Shown piece by piece: positions 23,305 through 35,378 of a stretch of DNA of 64,000 nt. Source of the stretch: Oscheius tipulae (lineage: Eukaryota; Nematoda; Chromadorea; Rhabditida; Rhabditidae); the NCBI GenBank assembly GCA_037178975.1, contig JASJZH010000002.1, forward strand, positions 4,650,001 through 4,714,000, in the 5' to 3' direction. The notes beneath the pieces were generated by a model. It was not told the origin of the DNA and did no database searches. It worked only from the letters and a program-made list of their open reading frames with translations. The first letter of the stretch is position 1. Each line of letters opens with the position of its first letter. The translations under genes were made by a program, and so were the position numbers.

Positions 23305-26300
23305 CTACCATTCTTCTTCCCCCCAAGTCGGCTCGCCGAAGCGTTTCAGGATGTCGCTCGTCTCTCTGATATCGTTCCGAACCTTCTCTCGCATGTAATA
23401 GATGGGACAGTCGCGAGCCGAACAGTTGATCTGAAATTCTGCATTAGGAAAGTTTTTAAAAGAACTGACCTTTTCCTGAACAGTCTTGGCACAGTTCTGG
23501 CACTCGGTCCACAGTCGAGCAAACTGATTCTCAAACTCGTTCAACACGTGAATCTTCTCGTTGTAGATCTTGGACAGTTTCGGGGCACAATGCTGACAAA
23601 CAGCTTGATCAGATCCTTTCAGAACACTCTTGCATCCCAGACATGTGGCTTGTTTCTTCGTAAAAGCTGCCAAGCCGCCGACTTTCGATTGGACGACCTT
23701 CTGGGAGCGGGTGTGGTCGCCTTCTGTCAGATACTAAATAAGGAAATAGTGAGCGATTCAAAACGAACCAACCTTTTCGGCCTTGTCGCCCAAGATCGGC
23801 TCAAAAATTCTGGCAAGGGGCTTGGCGAGTTGGTTCGTCAGATAGTGCTTATTGTCGATAGGAATATTATTCTGGAGCACGTAGGTCGGATCCTCAGCTT
23901 TCTCGTAGGCCGGTACATTCTTCGCAGAGGAAACTGGGAGATCTTTTTACTTGTAACTCTAAAAGACCTACTGATGACATATGGTACTCGATCACCGAGC
24001 CTGGGAGCCGATCCTGGATCACGTTTCCTCATCCTCGCTGCTAACTCACTGTGAGCTTGTTTAGCTTGGTATTTTTAAAATAAATATCTCAGAAAAGAGT
24101 GAACGAGTATCTTACTTCACCGGCTCTTGTGAGTTCCTTGCTGATGATGAGCATGGAAATATCAATTCGGTTGCAGAGCAGATCGGCTATAATTCTCTTG
24201 GCGTAATCGAGAGCAGCATTAGCGTCGCGGTCGATCAGAAGAGTCTCTAAACAGGTTCCGAGAACCTTGGCCACCAGGGGACAGTTGTCGCGACGGACCG
24301 TCTCCAGACCCTAATAAATAAAAGTAATTTTGTAAGGAAACTTAAAGATACCTTGCAATCCATTTTGTCGTGCTTATCCGGCTTCGTAAAATACAATCCG
24401 GCATATCGCTTCTTGTTGATGAGGAGATAGGGGAAGTAAACCTAAAATTTCGCTTTTGACTAGTTTATAAAAAGAGAAACTTTTTCGAATTCGAGCTTGA
24501 TCGGGGCTGTAAAGATCTTGCTGACTTCTGTAGCCGCATAGAGACCGATTTCCATAGCCTCAGACACCGTTTTAACTCCGAATTTGACCATAACCGAGTC
24601 GGTATCTCCGTAAATCACCTAAAAAAAATTGTGAGAACGAACAAAACAAAACTTGCTTTGGCATCTTCTGGACACTTTCCATCCATGGCTCCCTTCTTGA
24701 AGCGTTTCTCGACCTCCTCCTTCGTCAAATTGATCATTTCTCGTCCGAAGGCCGTAACAGAAGACGAGATTTCCATGCAGGGCAGTTTTCCGACCATGGC
24801 TCCGGTGAATCCGTAGACGGAGTTGGCAGAAATCTTCAAAGCCAGTTGTCGACCGTTCAAGACCATCTTTTTGAAGTCGTCCGTCGCGTGTTTCATTTCA
24901 TTCTTGGCTCGTTTTCTCGCTGCCAGAAGATCCTGGAGAATGACTGGCAGAAGTCCTTGTCTCTTTTCTTTTGTGACGAACAGATTGCCGGAGGGTGTCT
25001 TGATATAGTCCGTGCCTTCAACTCCTTCCGGCTTCCTCAACAAAGTCGTGTAGCAAAGATTGTGAGCGATCATAATGGACGGATACAGCGAGGCAAAATC
25101 CAACGTGGCGATAGGCTCATTGTAGAAACCTCGAAGCGGGTCAATCACCGTCGCTCCTTCGTATCCTTCGCCCGAATCTCCTATGTTCTCGATCACTGGC
25201 AGGAAGAGATTTTCCGTCTTGCAACGACGCAACATCATGCTCAAAATCTGAACAAAACTTTTATGGTTTTAGTTGAAAGCAATAACCTTGATTTGCTGCC
25301 CCCGAGTGACGAGATAGTTTATAGGAACTCCGGTTACTCTAGCCATTTCCATATAATTGATCACGGACATCAGTTTGTCCAGGAGACGAAGAGGCAGAGC
25401 AGCGTCTTTCATACAGTAAATGGCCAGTCTTCGTCTTGTCTGTTCGTCTCCATTTTGCAGATCGGGAATTATGTTATGCTCTACATCTTCCTTCTGCTCG
25501 GACAGGAAGTGGAAGGCTACACTGTTCAATGTATAGCTTCGAAGTTTGTAGTCACGAAGAACAACCTAAATTCGAGCCTTGTTGAGGAAAAAAAGAAAGA
25601 ACCTGAAGTACGTCGAAAATGACTCGTCCGTGAATATCGATGCTTTTATTGACTCGAGTGCCCATCTGTTTCGAGCTGATGGCCGCATCCTTCACACTGC
25701 TAGCCTTGTCCTTCTGACGGCCCAAATAGGCCACTTTGGTCAGCTTCAACGTCTTAGCTCTGTCCAGAATGTACGGCAAATCGAAGTTGAGAATGTTGTA
25801 GCCGGTGAGGATGTCCGGGTCTACTTGCCGCACGAAATCAGCCCATCTGAAAGTGGAAACCGTAAGTGAAATGACGGTACAAGATCACTTGTTCAGTAGC
25901 TCCTGTTCGTCTTTGCATTCGATGATATTGGATCCGATCACGGGAGCACAGGTACCCAGGACGAAGCAATTACGAATGAACGGTTCCGTCTGTCCTTCGA
26001 CCTTGACCATGTTGGCAATCTGGATGACAGGATCCTTGTCCGGTTCGGGGAAGACACCGCGTCGACCCATACACTCGATATCGAACGAGAGGGTTCTGTA
26101 TGGAAGCGATGTTTTGAGAAAAAAAGGAAGGAATTACCTTATAGGAGCTACATTAGCCCATTCATCTTCGGGCTCGTGGACGATGAGATCATGGACACTG
26201 ACGGACATCTCAATTTGGCACCTAAAAAGATGTTTTTAATCGAAGTTTCCACAAACCTTGAAATAGCATTTTTATCCGGAATGATGGTAGCTTTTCCAGG

Positions 26301-27156
26301 TGGAATCTCAACCCAGCCACAGCCGACGATTCCCGTGTGAGCCATGAACTTAACCTCCGGATCAATGTTGGCCTCGTAAAGGTTTTCAATCTGAAGCTGG
26401 TAACTAAAATAAACATAAAACAAACCCTGGTTGGCTCGTCTCCCATCAGACTGACCGGCAGATTCTTCAATTCAGCCTTGAGTTTGGACAGCGCATTGAC
26501 AGTTCCGGTGACTTTGATGAAGGGCAGCTTCGTCTTCTCGCTCTTGTAGTAATAGACACTTTCTCCTTCGACCAGCTTCAAATGTACGAAGTTTTCGATA
26601 GCTGCTGAAGACGGATTCGCTGTGCTGGCGCTTTTGCGGAAGGCGTTGAGGACCAAATTGTTGAGAGCTCGTTGTGCTTTCGGCAGATGATCAACTGTGA
26701 ACTTTGGAGGTGCCTGGACCAGAATTATAGAAAAAAAAGATGCCAAACCTGGAAGAGGAAGTGAGAGAAGTAGTCGGTGACGACGACACAAACCGAGTTT
26801 CCAGCGGCTGTAACACCGAACAGACGAGCATTTGTACGATCGAAAGAGGAATCTCCACCCGGCTCATGGAATGTCTCGATGTCAAAGACCTGGAACACAT
26901 TGCGAAGTCTTCAAAATAAGAATTACCTGGATTGCGATGGCCTCATCCTGACCGAAATTGTCCGGCAGCTTTGGTCTTGGCCACTTTGCCTGACTGTCAG
27001 TATCATGGCCGAGTTTTTCCAGTTCTACCTCGTAAGAGCTCTAAATATCTGGTGAAAAAATACTAGAACTGGAAATACCTTCTCGCTGTAGCCATCCTTG
27101 AACCGTTTAGCCGAATTTGGAATGGATATGGCAGGCCTTTTTACCGATTGAGACAT
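23305..27156 (-). CDS. POLD1: DNA polymerase delta catalytic subunit
   Basis: This nuclear B-family replicative DNA polymerase has 3'-5' proofreading activity and works in lagging-strand synthesis and repair. The model has about 14 exons and roughly 1,080 residues, starting at ATG 27156 right after a ttgcag acceptor. Exonuclease motifs are present: FDIE (Exo I), [13 protein letters not shown] (Exo II) and [13 protein letters not shown] (Exo III). Polymerase motifs are also intact: [15 protein letters not shown] (A), [13 protein letters not shown] (B) and YGDTDSVMV (C). Two C-terminal cysteine modules follow: CysA (CLGC...CQHC, zinc) and CysB (CQNC...CSARDC, iron-sulphur). The protein ends in EEEW. 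All catalytic Asp/Glu positions that I can see are intact. One intron (26397-26425) is only 29 nt. Confidence 0.97.
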
Positions 27157-27793
27157 CTGCAAAATTCAGAATTTGTTCGAGAAAAATCAGATTGAGAGGT
27201 CCAAAGATGGCATAGAAATCTCATTTCAACACACTCCGTTCCCGCCTAAACAAATGGGGTATTTTCCACGGAACGGCCGATTCCAAGTACGGATTCAGTC
27301 AGACTCATTTACATCCTAGATCCGGCTAACCAGAAAAGGTGGTTAGACAAGGTGAAGTGAAGCAAACTATTCCAAGGAGTCGAATAAAAGGAAAAGATAT
27401 CTGAGCGATAATTTCGCAGCACAGAAAGGAAGAAAGTGGATACTGTAGACAGTTTATTGGTACCGAGAATAAAAGTTCAAAGCACAAATATACCTAATGA
27501 TTTTTTACAATTCGATTACTGAAGCTCTTCTTCATCTGCTTCATCTAGGGGAGGATCGGATAGGGGAGACCAGGAAACATAAAAGAGGCACAGGGAGGGA
27601 AAACAACGGAGGATATACAAAACAAAAATTTTCACTGGCAAAACTACTATAATTACGGTTTTCCGTCCAGGACCCATACAGATTTTTTTAGTGAGCAACC
27701 GTCGTTGAAAAACGCGTCTTTCATTTGAATGTCGCCTGTTTTTTTTTCTCTGCTTTTCTTTCTTTCCTCTGCCTTCACGCCTGACCATCTTTT

Positions 27794-28237
27794 TTAAATT
27801 CTTTTATTTTCGCTGGAAAGCATGAGTAGCTGTAATCAGAGCAGCAAATCCAAAAAAAAAGGAAATACGCTTTAGTAAGAAATAGTTTGACCTACTGACA
27901 GAGTCTTTTCAACAGTTCTCTTTAGTTCTATTTTTGTTGCTTCGCTATTTCTGACTTCAAGGGAAAGTGCTTTCTTTTCGTTTCGATCCTCCCAAATGAT
28001 TTTTGTCCGAGCGAAAGCTATCGTGAACTCATATCTTCGCTGCGTACCGACGTTCCTCCGCGTACATTTTATCCACGAACCAACTGTCTCCTTTTCTTTC
28101 TCATGCAGTTTTCCAAGTTTGTCAAGCTGCAAAGTTGTCCAGAAGGTGTATTCAAAAAGTCCCATCAAAAAGAGCCGAACTCTAAGTAAATTTCCGTTTA
28201 TTGAAAATCCACGTCCGCACGTGGCAAACCACGACAT
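27794..28237 (-). CDS. Small protein with one probable membrane segment (125 aa)
   Basis: Two exons (28237-27896 and 27829-27794) join in phase 0 and end at TAA, with an AATAAA overlapping the last codons. A ttgtttacag acceptor lies immediately before ATG 28237. An in-frame ATG at 28276 would add 13 residues. A hydrophobic segment (VRLFLMGLFEYTFWTTLQL, about residues 19-37) is followed by a charged, mostly Lys/Glu/Arg C-terminal region with beta-like stretches (RRYEFTIAFARTKIIW). The layout recalls small mitochondrial or ER membrane proteins, but the family is not identified. It is divergent from the SLC35A gene, with 82 bp between start codons, so the two probably share a promoter. Confidence 0.6.
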
Positions 28238-28319
28238 CTGTAAACAATCGAGCAATCGCTCTTCACTTCGGCTCATTATGTTCTTCCATATTCGCTTTTA
28301 ATCAATATTTTCCAGTAAT

Positions 28320-29604
28320 ATGGGTGGAGTACAGCAGCCGCCGGGCAACCGGTTAAAGTTGATTTCTCTGATCGTGCTTATTGCCCAGACGACGGCTTTA
28401 GTTCTCATTCTTCGAGTCTCCAGGACACAGGTTCATTTGTGCTTCATCTTTTCGAATACCTATCATTTAGGATACGAGTGGACCAAGATACCTCTCTTCC
28501 ACAGCAGTTGTCAATGCCGAAATCATCAAATTTATCACCTGCATCGTTGTTCTCTTCTATAATCACAGTAAGCCTATTCTTTTTATTCAAAAGAGCATCA
28601 TTTAGACTGGCGATTCAACAAGTTCATGGAAGAAATTAACACGGACATCTTTTCCAAGCCAAGAGATACCTTGATGGTCTGTGTTCCGGCAATTATGTAC
28701 GTCATACAGAACAATCTTCTCTTCGTCGCCTTATCAAAACTGGATGCAGCTACGTATCAGGTAACCGTCTCTACTTGTTCTTGTCGTTCAGCCTTGTCAC
28801 GTTGATCTAACGTCTTGTACCAATGTTCTCGAACAGTCCCCATTTTCAGGTCACCTATCAACTGAAGATTCTAACGACTGCCCTCTTCTCAGTCACGATG
28901 CTCGGCCGTTCTCTGAACGGACTCAAATGGCTCGCTCTGATTCTGTTGACCTGTGGAGTTGCACTCGTTCAGATGCCTTCCGGAAGTGCCAGCAAAACTG
29001 CTTCCGAAAGCTCTGACAGCTTCATTGGTGAGCATTTCAATGTACTTTTCTATCCTCTTCGTTTAAGGACTGGCCTGTGTTCTTGCCGCCTGTTTCTCGT
29101 CTGGGTTTGCCGGAGTTTTCTTTGAGAAGATCCTAAAAACATCCAATGTGTCGCTTTGGATGAGAAATCTTCAGCTGGCCTTCTTCTCCATTTTTAGCGG
29201 CTTCTACATGTGCTGGATGTACGATTACGACGCCATTGAAAAGGACGGCTTCTTCCAGGGATACAACAATACCATCTGGATCGTCGTTCTTCTTCAGGTA
29301 GTTTCCATGTTGAACTGGCGATCAATATACGACTTTAGGCATACGGAGGACTTGTCATTGCCCTCGTAGTCAAGTACGCTGACAATATTTTAAAAGGATT
29401 CGCCGTCTCCCTCTCCATTATTCTTTCGTCATTCTGCTCCTGGCTCTTCCTCGGCGATTTCAGTCCATCTCTGTTAGTCTTATCCATGTTTCCTACTGAA
29501 TTCATTTTAGAACCTTCGTCCTTGGAGCGACAATCGTCATCGCATCGACCTTCATGTACGGATACGAGCCAAAGAAGGATACTCCCCTACTGCACAAGGC
29601 CTAG
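28320..29604 (+). CDS. SLC35A-type nucleotide-sugar transporter (UDP-galactose/UDP-GlcNAc class)
   Basis: This multi-span Golgi antiporter exchanges cytosolic UDP-sugar for luminal UMP and so supplies glycosylation. The start at 28320 follows a ttttccag acceptor. Exons run through seven short introns to TAG at 29602-29604, giving about 330 residues and some ten membrane spans. Family marks include [50 protein letters not shown] and [18 protein letters not shown]. These are typical of SLC35A2/A3 and of the nematode UGTP/SRF-3 group; the exact substrate cannot be read from the sequence. It is convergent with the small gene ending at 29747. Confidence 0.93.
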
Positions 29605-29746
29605 ATGACCTTAATAACTTCGAACGATTCTTGGGTTTGCACAGGTTTATATTATACAGATTGTCTTGAATACATAAAGTTTTATCCATGGTAATTCCCT
29701 TCAGGGACTTGTGCGCCGTGTCAAAACGCCTCGTCAAAATCGCGAA

Positions 29747-30235
29747 TTAACACTTGTCCTCTCCGTTGGGACAGCCACCAAAAAAGGGCCTTGGTGACAC
29801 GTTGAATGGCCCGCGAAGCGTCAACAGAAACTCTGAGATTTGGCCCCCAGTTTTCCTTCCAAAAATGTCATCAGCTAGGAGAAAGAGCTCTCGCGCATTT
29901 TGTGTCGTATCAGTGCTTCCGATCTGTGCCGCCGTCGCCGCTAATACCATTAACTGGGTCCGGCGGCAAATCCGCGAAATCTGGCCGCATTTGTCAGGTT
30001 GTCAGAAAGGAGCCCGAGTGGACATTCATTGAGAGATTGGACCCTGTAGACCTCATCAGGGTTGAGACTCGTTATGAGAGAGTCGACCTTCGACGGCACT
30101 TCTTCAATCCATCGCCCCGTTATGTGCGACGCTCGTAAACGAGACCGAGGGTAAGAGGAGAGACAGTATGCGAAGCCGAGAACATGTCCGTGGAATGGCG
30201 GGTGGTCTTACCGTACTCTTGGTCATTTTAAGCAT
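29747..30235 (-). CDS. Unknown small protein (97 aa)
   Basis: Exons 30235-30212, 30087-30052 and 29980-29747 join in phase 0. The protein starts MLKMTKSTVDSLITSLNPDE, runs through a helical middle (RICRRTQLMVLAATAAQIG, ARELFLLADDIF) and ends with a Gly/Pro/Phe-rich tail (PRPFFGGCPNGEDKC). It has no signal peptide. A short helical body with a disordered tail is typical of small complex subunits, but no family is recognised. The first two exons are short, so the N-terminus is less certain than the 78-codon last exon. Confidence 0.5.
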
Positions 30236-31577
30236 ACTTTTTGTGTTTCCGGGAGTAAGGCTCGAACATGTGAGGGCTAAACGGTTGTTTGATTAATTAC
30301 CCTCCAATAGCGGAAGGATTGCCTTGTGAAGCAATGGCCGGCTGTCAATCGGAGGCCTTCGGCGCCCGAGGCGGTGGTGATCCATTCTGCCATGTCGTTA
30401 TCTGGTCGGCTATGCTAATCCCTCAGATACAATCAGACTCGAGACAGAACAAGCCCATTCTGCTCTTCGACATCCTTTCCAAACCCTTTTGTTCTGTTTG
30501 GCGGTAGGAGCAAAAGAGACTTACCACAATAGAAGAAGATAGCGTGACCACAGTCGGCCCGAAATTTTTACGAGGGTCGAGAGGACAACTCGGGTCGCAC
30601 CTTGGACAATGATTACGACTGATCAGACGTATTAGTATCAGATTGTCTTCTCGACCACCCGCTGACAGCCGATCACATAGCTACCGTAGTCGGAGTTGCT
30701 CCCTTGAGAACTGACCGCGAACTTTTAAACATTCCTCGCGATGATAGGTCTTTGAAAGTCGTTTCACTTGTAACTTTTCGTGCTCATTGAGCAAATGAAG
30801 TCTTTGTCTCCAGTGTTCTGGAGTGCCTTTTGTTCACTCACAAGTTGTGGTACAATGTGAAGAGTCGTGTAAGCAGTGAATAAACCAAAAGATTCTTCTG
30901 TCAGTATTATTCTATTAGACTGTTCAAGAGACGAATTAAAACACCTGGGATTAAAAAAAGTCAACTTCAGGCCTCGGAAGACTTTTGTAAGAGTGAGAGT
31001 GATTCAGTTACATCTCTGTTTTTATATATACTTTTTCATCAAAATCCCTATCCCCTGTTCTGTTTCTGTGAATGAGCCTGGACATCATAATAGCACTCCC
31101 AGTGTTTCAAGTTAATCCAACATTGAGGTAGGACCCGATAACCATTTGAGCAATGCTTGAATTTCTCAATAACAACTTCAAGATTCTTTTTTCTCACAAT
31201 GAGTCACAGCTCTCTGAACTCTCTTCGCCATTTCTGCCCTTGGAGTGTTTTCCGAATCTGTAAGACATTTGATAACCAGGAGTGCTGTAAGCAGATACGT
31301 TCAGATGTCAAATCTCCATGAATTCGGCAGCATATTCCCTAGAAGTTTGCTCAACTTTCAATAGAGTATTCCTTCTCCCTCCTAAGTTACCCAGTGGAAG
31401 AACCCATATCTCAAGTCATTTTTTACCCTCAGCCATTGTGACATCTCTGTCCGCTGTCAACCCTCGTTTAGCAGTCAATTCTCACTTCTCGACCTACCGT
31501 AGTCCGGACGCCTCGACGTCTCTTTCATCATTGGCCCCGCGGTCAGCCCGCCCCGTCTTGCCGAAATTCCTCTACAG
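30236..31577. other. Intergenic stretch upstream of the T-box gene
   Basis: No supported coding sequence. It probably contains the T-box promoter; the last 250 bp are open in one + frame but lie before the acceptor at the T-box ATG. Confidence 0.4.
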
Positions 31578-34500
31578 ATGATGGCTCTGAAGCGACCGGC
31601 AGATGACGATGAGACGACCAGCACAGCCAAGAGGACTCGGTTCTCCATTGACACCTTGTTGGAGGCCAAGGTTCCCGTGGTCAAAGAGCTCGAAGTAGAA
31701 TGTACTCCTCCCAGCTCACCCATCAGGTTTTTCTTTTTCTCTTTGTTTTTCGTTTTTTAAAAGATTTTTGCTAGTTATAACCCTAGTTTCTTTCTCTCCA
31801 AAACCGCAGGCTTCGCGCTCAAAGCTGGGATTAGGAAGGTAACACTGAATGTGAGCGAAACAAACAAGCCGGGAGCGAATCTTCTTCACTCGTTCAGAGG
31901 GTTTCAAATGTGCCAAACTTTATACATATACACAATACTATGCTAGAGACAATGAGCCTATATAGAATGGTTGATTCGCAAATCTTTCGATTGTCTATTT
32001 TTCTTCCACTTCGGACTTCTTTTGATCCTGAAATACTACTTTTCCTACACAATGGTCAACATGTCCCTTTTGTACTCAGGATTAGTTTTAGGATTAGAGA
32101 GTTACTCTTCACAAACGGTCTCATCTTAAAGAGCGGTCATATAAAGAGCAACTGTCTACGTTCTTTCTCGTCTCTAATCACGATTCTTTCCAGAAAGTGG
32201 GGAGGAAGTCCGAGAGGAGATCTGCTGGATGGAGTCGAGGTTCGCCTGGAAGGAGCCGACCTCTGGGCAAAGTTCTTTGAACTCGGCACGGAGATGATAA
32301 TCACCAAGAGTGGCAGGTCAGTTCTGGAAACAATTAGTCCGCGAGCTCATCTTGTGAATGAGTCGGAGTGTTAATTACAGTAGCGCCATTTGCTAAATTT
32401 GTGCTGGCTCCTTCCAAGCCAATATCAGTAATTGATTGCCGCTACAGTATCCTCCCAGTCTAGGTGCCGTAGTGATAATGTCTGCTGGTCGCAAACGCGT
32501 CTTTCACGGCCGGCCCAATTTGTTCGAATCGCTTCTTTGTCACTGATTGACAGCTGTACAGGGGCCCGACCAGACCGTCAAAAGGCAAGCGCGCGACACA
32601 CCCTGTCAAGCATATGGATAGGGGAGGGTACTGTAGCATCAGCAGATCGGAAAGTACAGGTATCTGATCTATAGGGCTCAACAGATAACAAAGCTCTCTC
32701 CCTGTTCAATGCTCTTTTACCTGGTTAGAGCAATGCAAAGAACTGCCATTGAAACCCAGGGGTCTTCCAGTAGTTCAATGCTCTAAATGGGATTACTCTG
32801 AGCCATTTTACAACCTCTTCTCCCCTTTTACAACCCTTCAATCAAGAATCTCTCACTCCCTTTTTAGCGTCGGCACAGTTTTACAACGACGAACTCATTA
32901 GCATATGAGCAAAGTCTCTCGGAGTGGGTGCCCGTTTGCGCGCTCCTTTACGACTCGAAGCCTCTCCCATTAGGTCTTGGTCCCTGCTCGACCCTTGAAG
33001 ACGTTCATTCCGCTTAAGTGAATGGGACACACTTGCTCTAATTTGAAAACAACGCGGTACTGTATGTCACATTCCCACCGCCGTTATGTAAATCGAATTA
33101 GCAACTTCGACCGAGTGGGTGCGCGTACAGAGACCGCTTTTTGCTAATAAGGGTTACGGTAGAAGGACAGCCAGTTTATATGAGAGGTCAGACGTTTATT
33201 TCTCACTTACAGAAGGATGTTCCCTACGGTCAAACTGTCAGTGAACAACATCGACATGGATGCCCTGTACTACGTGTTTCTCGACGTGATACCAGTCGAT
33301 GGGAAGAGGTGAGGACATAAATTTGTTATAAGAACGAAAGCGCCTTTACTCCTGGAACTTTGAAAAATATCTATCTAATTGCAGAATGAGTTTGGTGCAT
33401 TATTTGATAGAGTTCAGCTGATACCTGAAACGGGCAGAGCAAGTTTCAAACACGTAGATCTGTCAAAAAAGAACGATGACAGGAAAGAGGCAAAAGAGTA
33501 TCTGTGAACTACTGTCAGGAACTTTTTCGCACATGAAGAGAGTTGTTATTATGTTTAAATGTCATCTGTAAAAGAAGGAGACGACATTTGTTGGGCAAAG
33601 TTTTGTGAACACTGGAGCGTTTGGGAGGTTCCCAAGGTTATTAGTAAGTTTTGACAAGCCAATGACGAAATATAGACTTTCTCTGCGTCTCTAGCCACAT
33701 AGAAAGTGCCGCTGCGACTGTATTACTGCGACAGACAGGGAAATAGACTACCTCTCTGAAACACAAACAATATGGTTTTTAACCAGTATCTCAAGGTACT
33801 ATGTGATTTCGACCATAGCTCGACTGTGTCGCAACCAAACTTTTTGGATCAGCCTTCTCAGGGTCACCCGGAAGCCAACAAGAACTCTCTTTTCCAGATA
33901 TCGGTACATCTACAACAAGTCAGCTTGGCTGACAGCCGGCAAAGCAGAACCAGCTCCTAAGAACAGACTCTATCTGCATCCAGACGCTCCTTTTACTGGT
34001 GAACAGGTACTGTTCCTTGTCGCACTGTAGGAAATTGATTTCAGCTAATGAAACAAGTAGTCTCTTTCGAGAAGGCGAAGCTGACCAACAACGAAGTTGA
34101 CAGAGCTGGACATGTGAGTTTGTTCAGTCAAAGTTACTGGTTTACAGTTGATTCTGAATTCGATGCACAAGTATCAGCCCCGAATACACTTGGTCAGAAG
34201 ACCGAAGGGACGTCCCCTAGATGCCAACAAAATGGTCCTTGCCGACGAATGTCATCGAACTTTTGTCTTCCCCGAGACCCAGTTCATGGCAGTCACTGCT
34301 TATCAGAACCAATTAGTGAGGAAGCTAGTCCCTCTAAAGACACTGACTTCCAGATAACCAAGCTGAAGATTGAGAAAAATCCCTTCGCCAAGGGTTTCAG
34401 GGACCCGAGCGGTCGATCACCGGACTATGAGCCCGACAATCGGAATGATCCGGGTCTTCTCCTCCCACCTCTTTACAATCAGGCCATGATGCAACAAGCT

Positions 34501-34693
34501 CTTCTGGGACAATGTAACTTCAAGCCTTGACTCATCCCCAACTCTTTCAGACTATCTGAAAGCAGCTGCTCGGCTAGCGCCTCCATTGGCTCCAAATCTT
34601 CTTGGTCAGATGCTCTTGGCACAACTTCCGATGTCGATGTCTCGACCATCACCACCCGACCCTCTCCACAAGACGGAATCGGTCCAAATTTGA
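31578..34693 (+). CDS. TBX20: T-box transcription factor of the TBX20 / MAB-9 group (338 aa)
   Basis: This is a sequence-specific nuclear transcription factor. Eight exons in full phase agreement (31578-31726, 32194-32316, 33213-33308, 33898-34006, 34045-34113, 34148-34315, 34354-34513, 34551-34693) give 338 residues. The T-box is complete: [109 protein letters not shown]. The matches to human TBX20 around [24 protein letters not shown] and [11 protein letters not shown] place it there rather than in the TBX1, 2 or 15 groups. MAB-9 is the C. elegans member and acts in hindgut and neuronal fate. An N-terminal FSIDTLL looks like an eh1/Groucho-binding motif. The tctacag acceptor abuts the ATG. 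Two introns of about 0.9 and 0.6 kb are unusually long for this window. Confidence 0.95.
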
Positions 34694-35378
34694 ACAGACA
34701 TTATCACTGATCCGGTTCTTTTGTGTATACAGTTGTGTCTAATTTCTACTCCCCGTGTGTGCAATGAAGTCCCGATGGACAGCAAGTGTGTCAACGGATG
34801 ATTTAGGAGGTCCGAGTGATAAAGACACTCCCTATGCGGCTAATAGCGCCAAAAGAGTGATGTGTTATGAGGGAGCATTATCACACAAGTGAGGCCTTTG
34901 CGGAAGAACGCAATTTATAGAAGACTACCCAGGAAAGATGCAGTATCTGATGCAAATCGTTTACTCGGGTTGCATTCAGTATTTTTTTTCCTCGGAAAAA
35001 CATTGAAAGTTCTTATAAAAAGTCTTTTTGCAGCTAGTTGATTGATTTTTGCAGAGAAATTTGTGCATCCCGCATTCTACACCAAAAATTCGCCTTCATG
35101 TTTTTTAGGCCACGCGGTTATGTTCCCTCTTTCTTTTTCCCTCTCATTTTCGTTATTTTGTTGTCAATCAATTCAGTAGTGTGATCACAATAAATCTGAA
35201 CGTTTTTGCGTTGCAAACAGTTACTGCATGTGTTTCTACTACTATACCTTTTGCTTGGCTTGCACTTCTCGTGCTGTTTTAGTCCAAAAGAGTCTGCGTT
35301 GTTTTTTGTTTGTTACGTGTTCCCTTTTTGATATCTCTGTAGCAACATTTTGTTCTAACGCTCCTTACAGAAAAAAAA
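34694..35378. other. T-box 3' region and intergenic stretch
   Basis: AATAAA at about 35189 could be the T-box poly(A) signal. The next gene starts 190 bp further on the same strand after a ccttacag acceptor. No coding sequence is seen. Confidence 0.45.
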
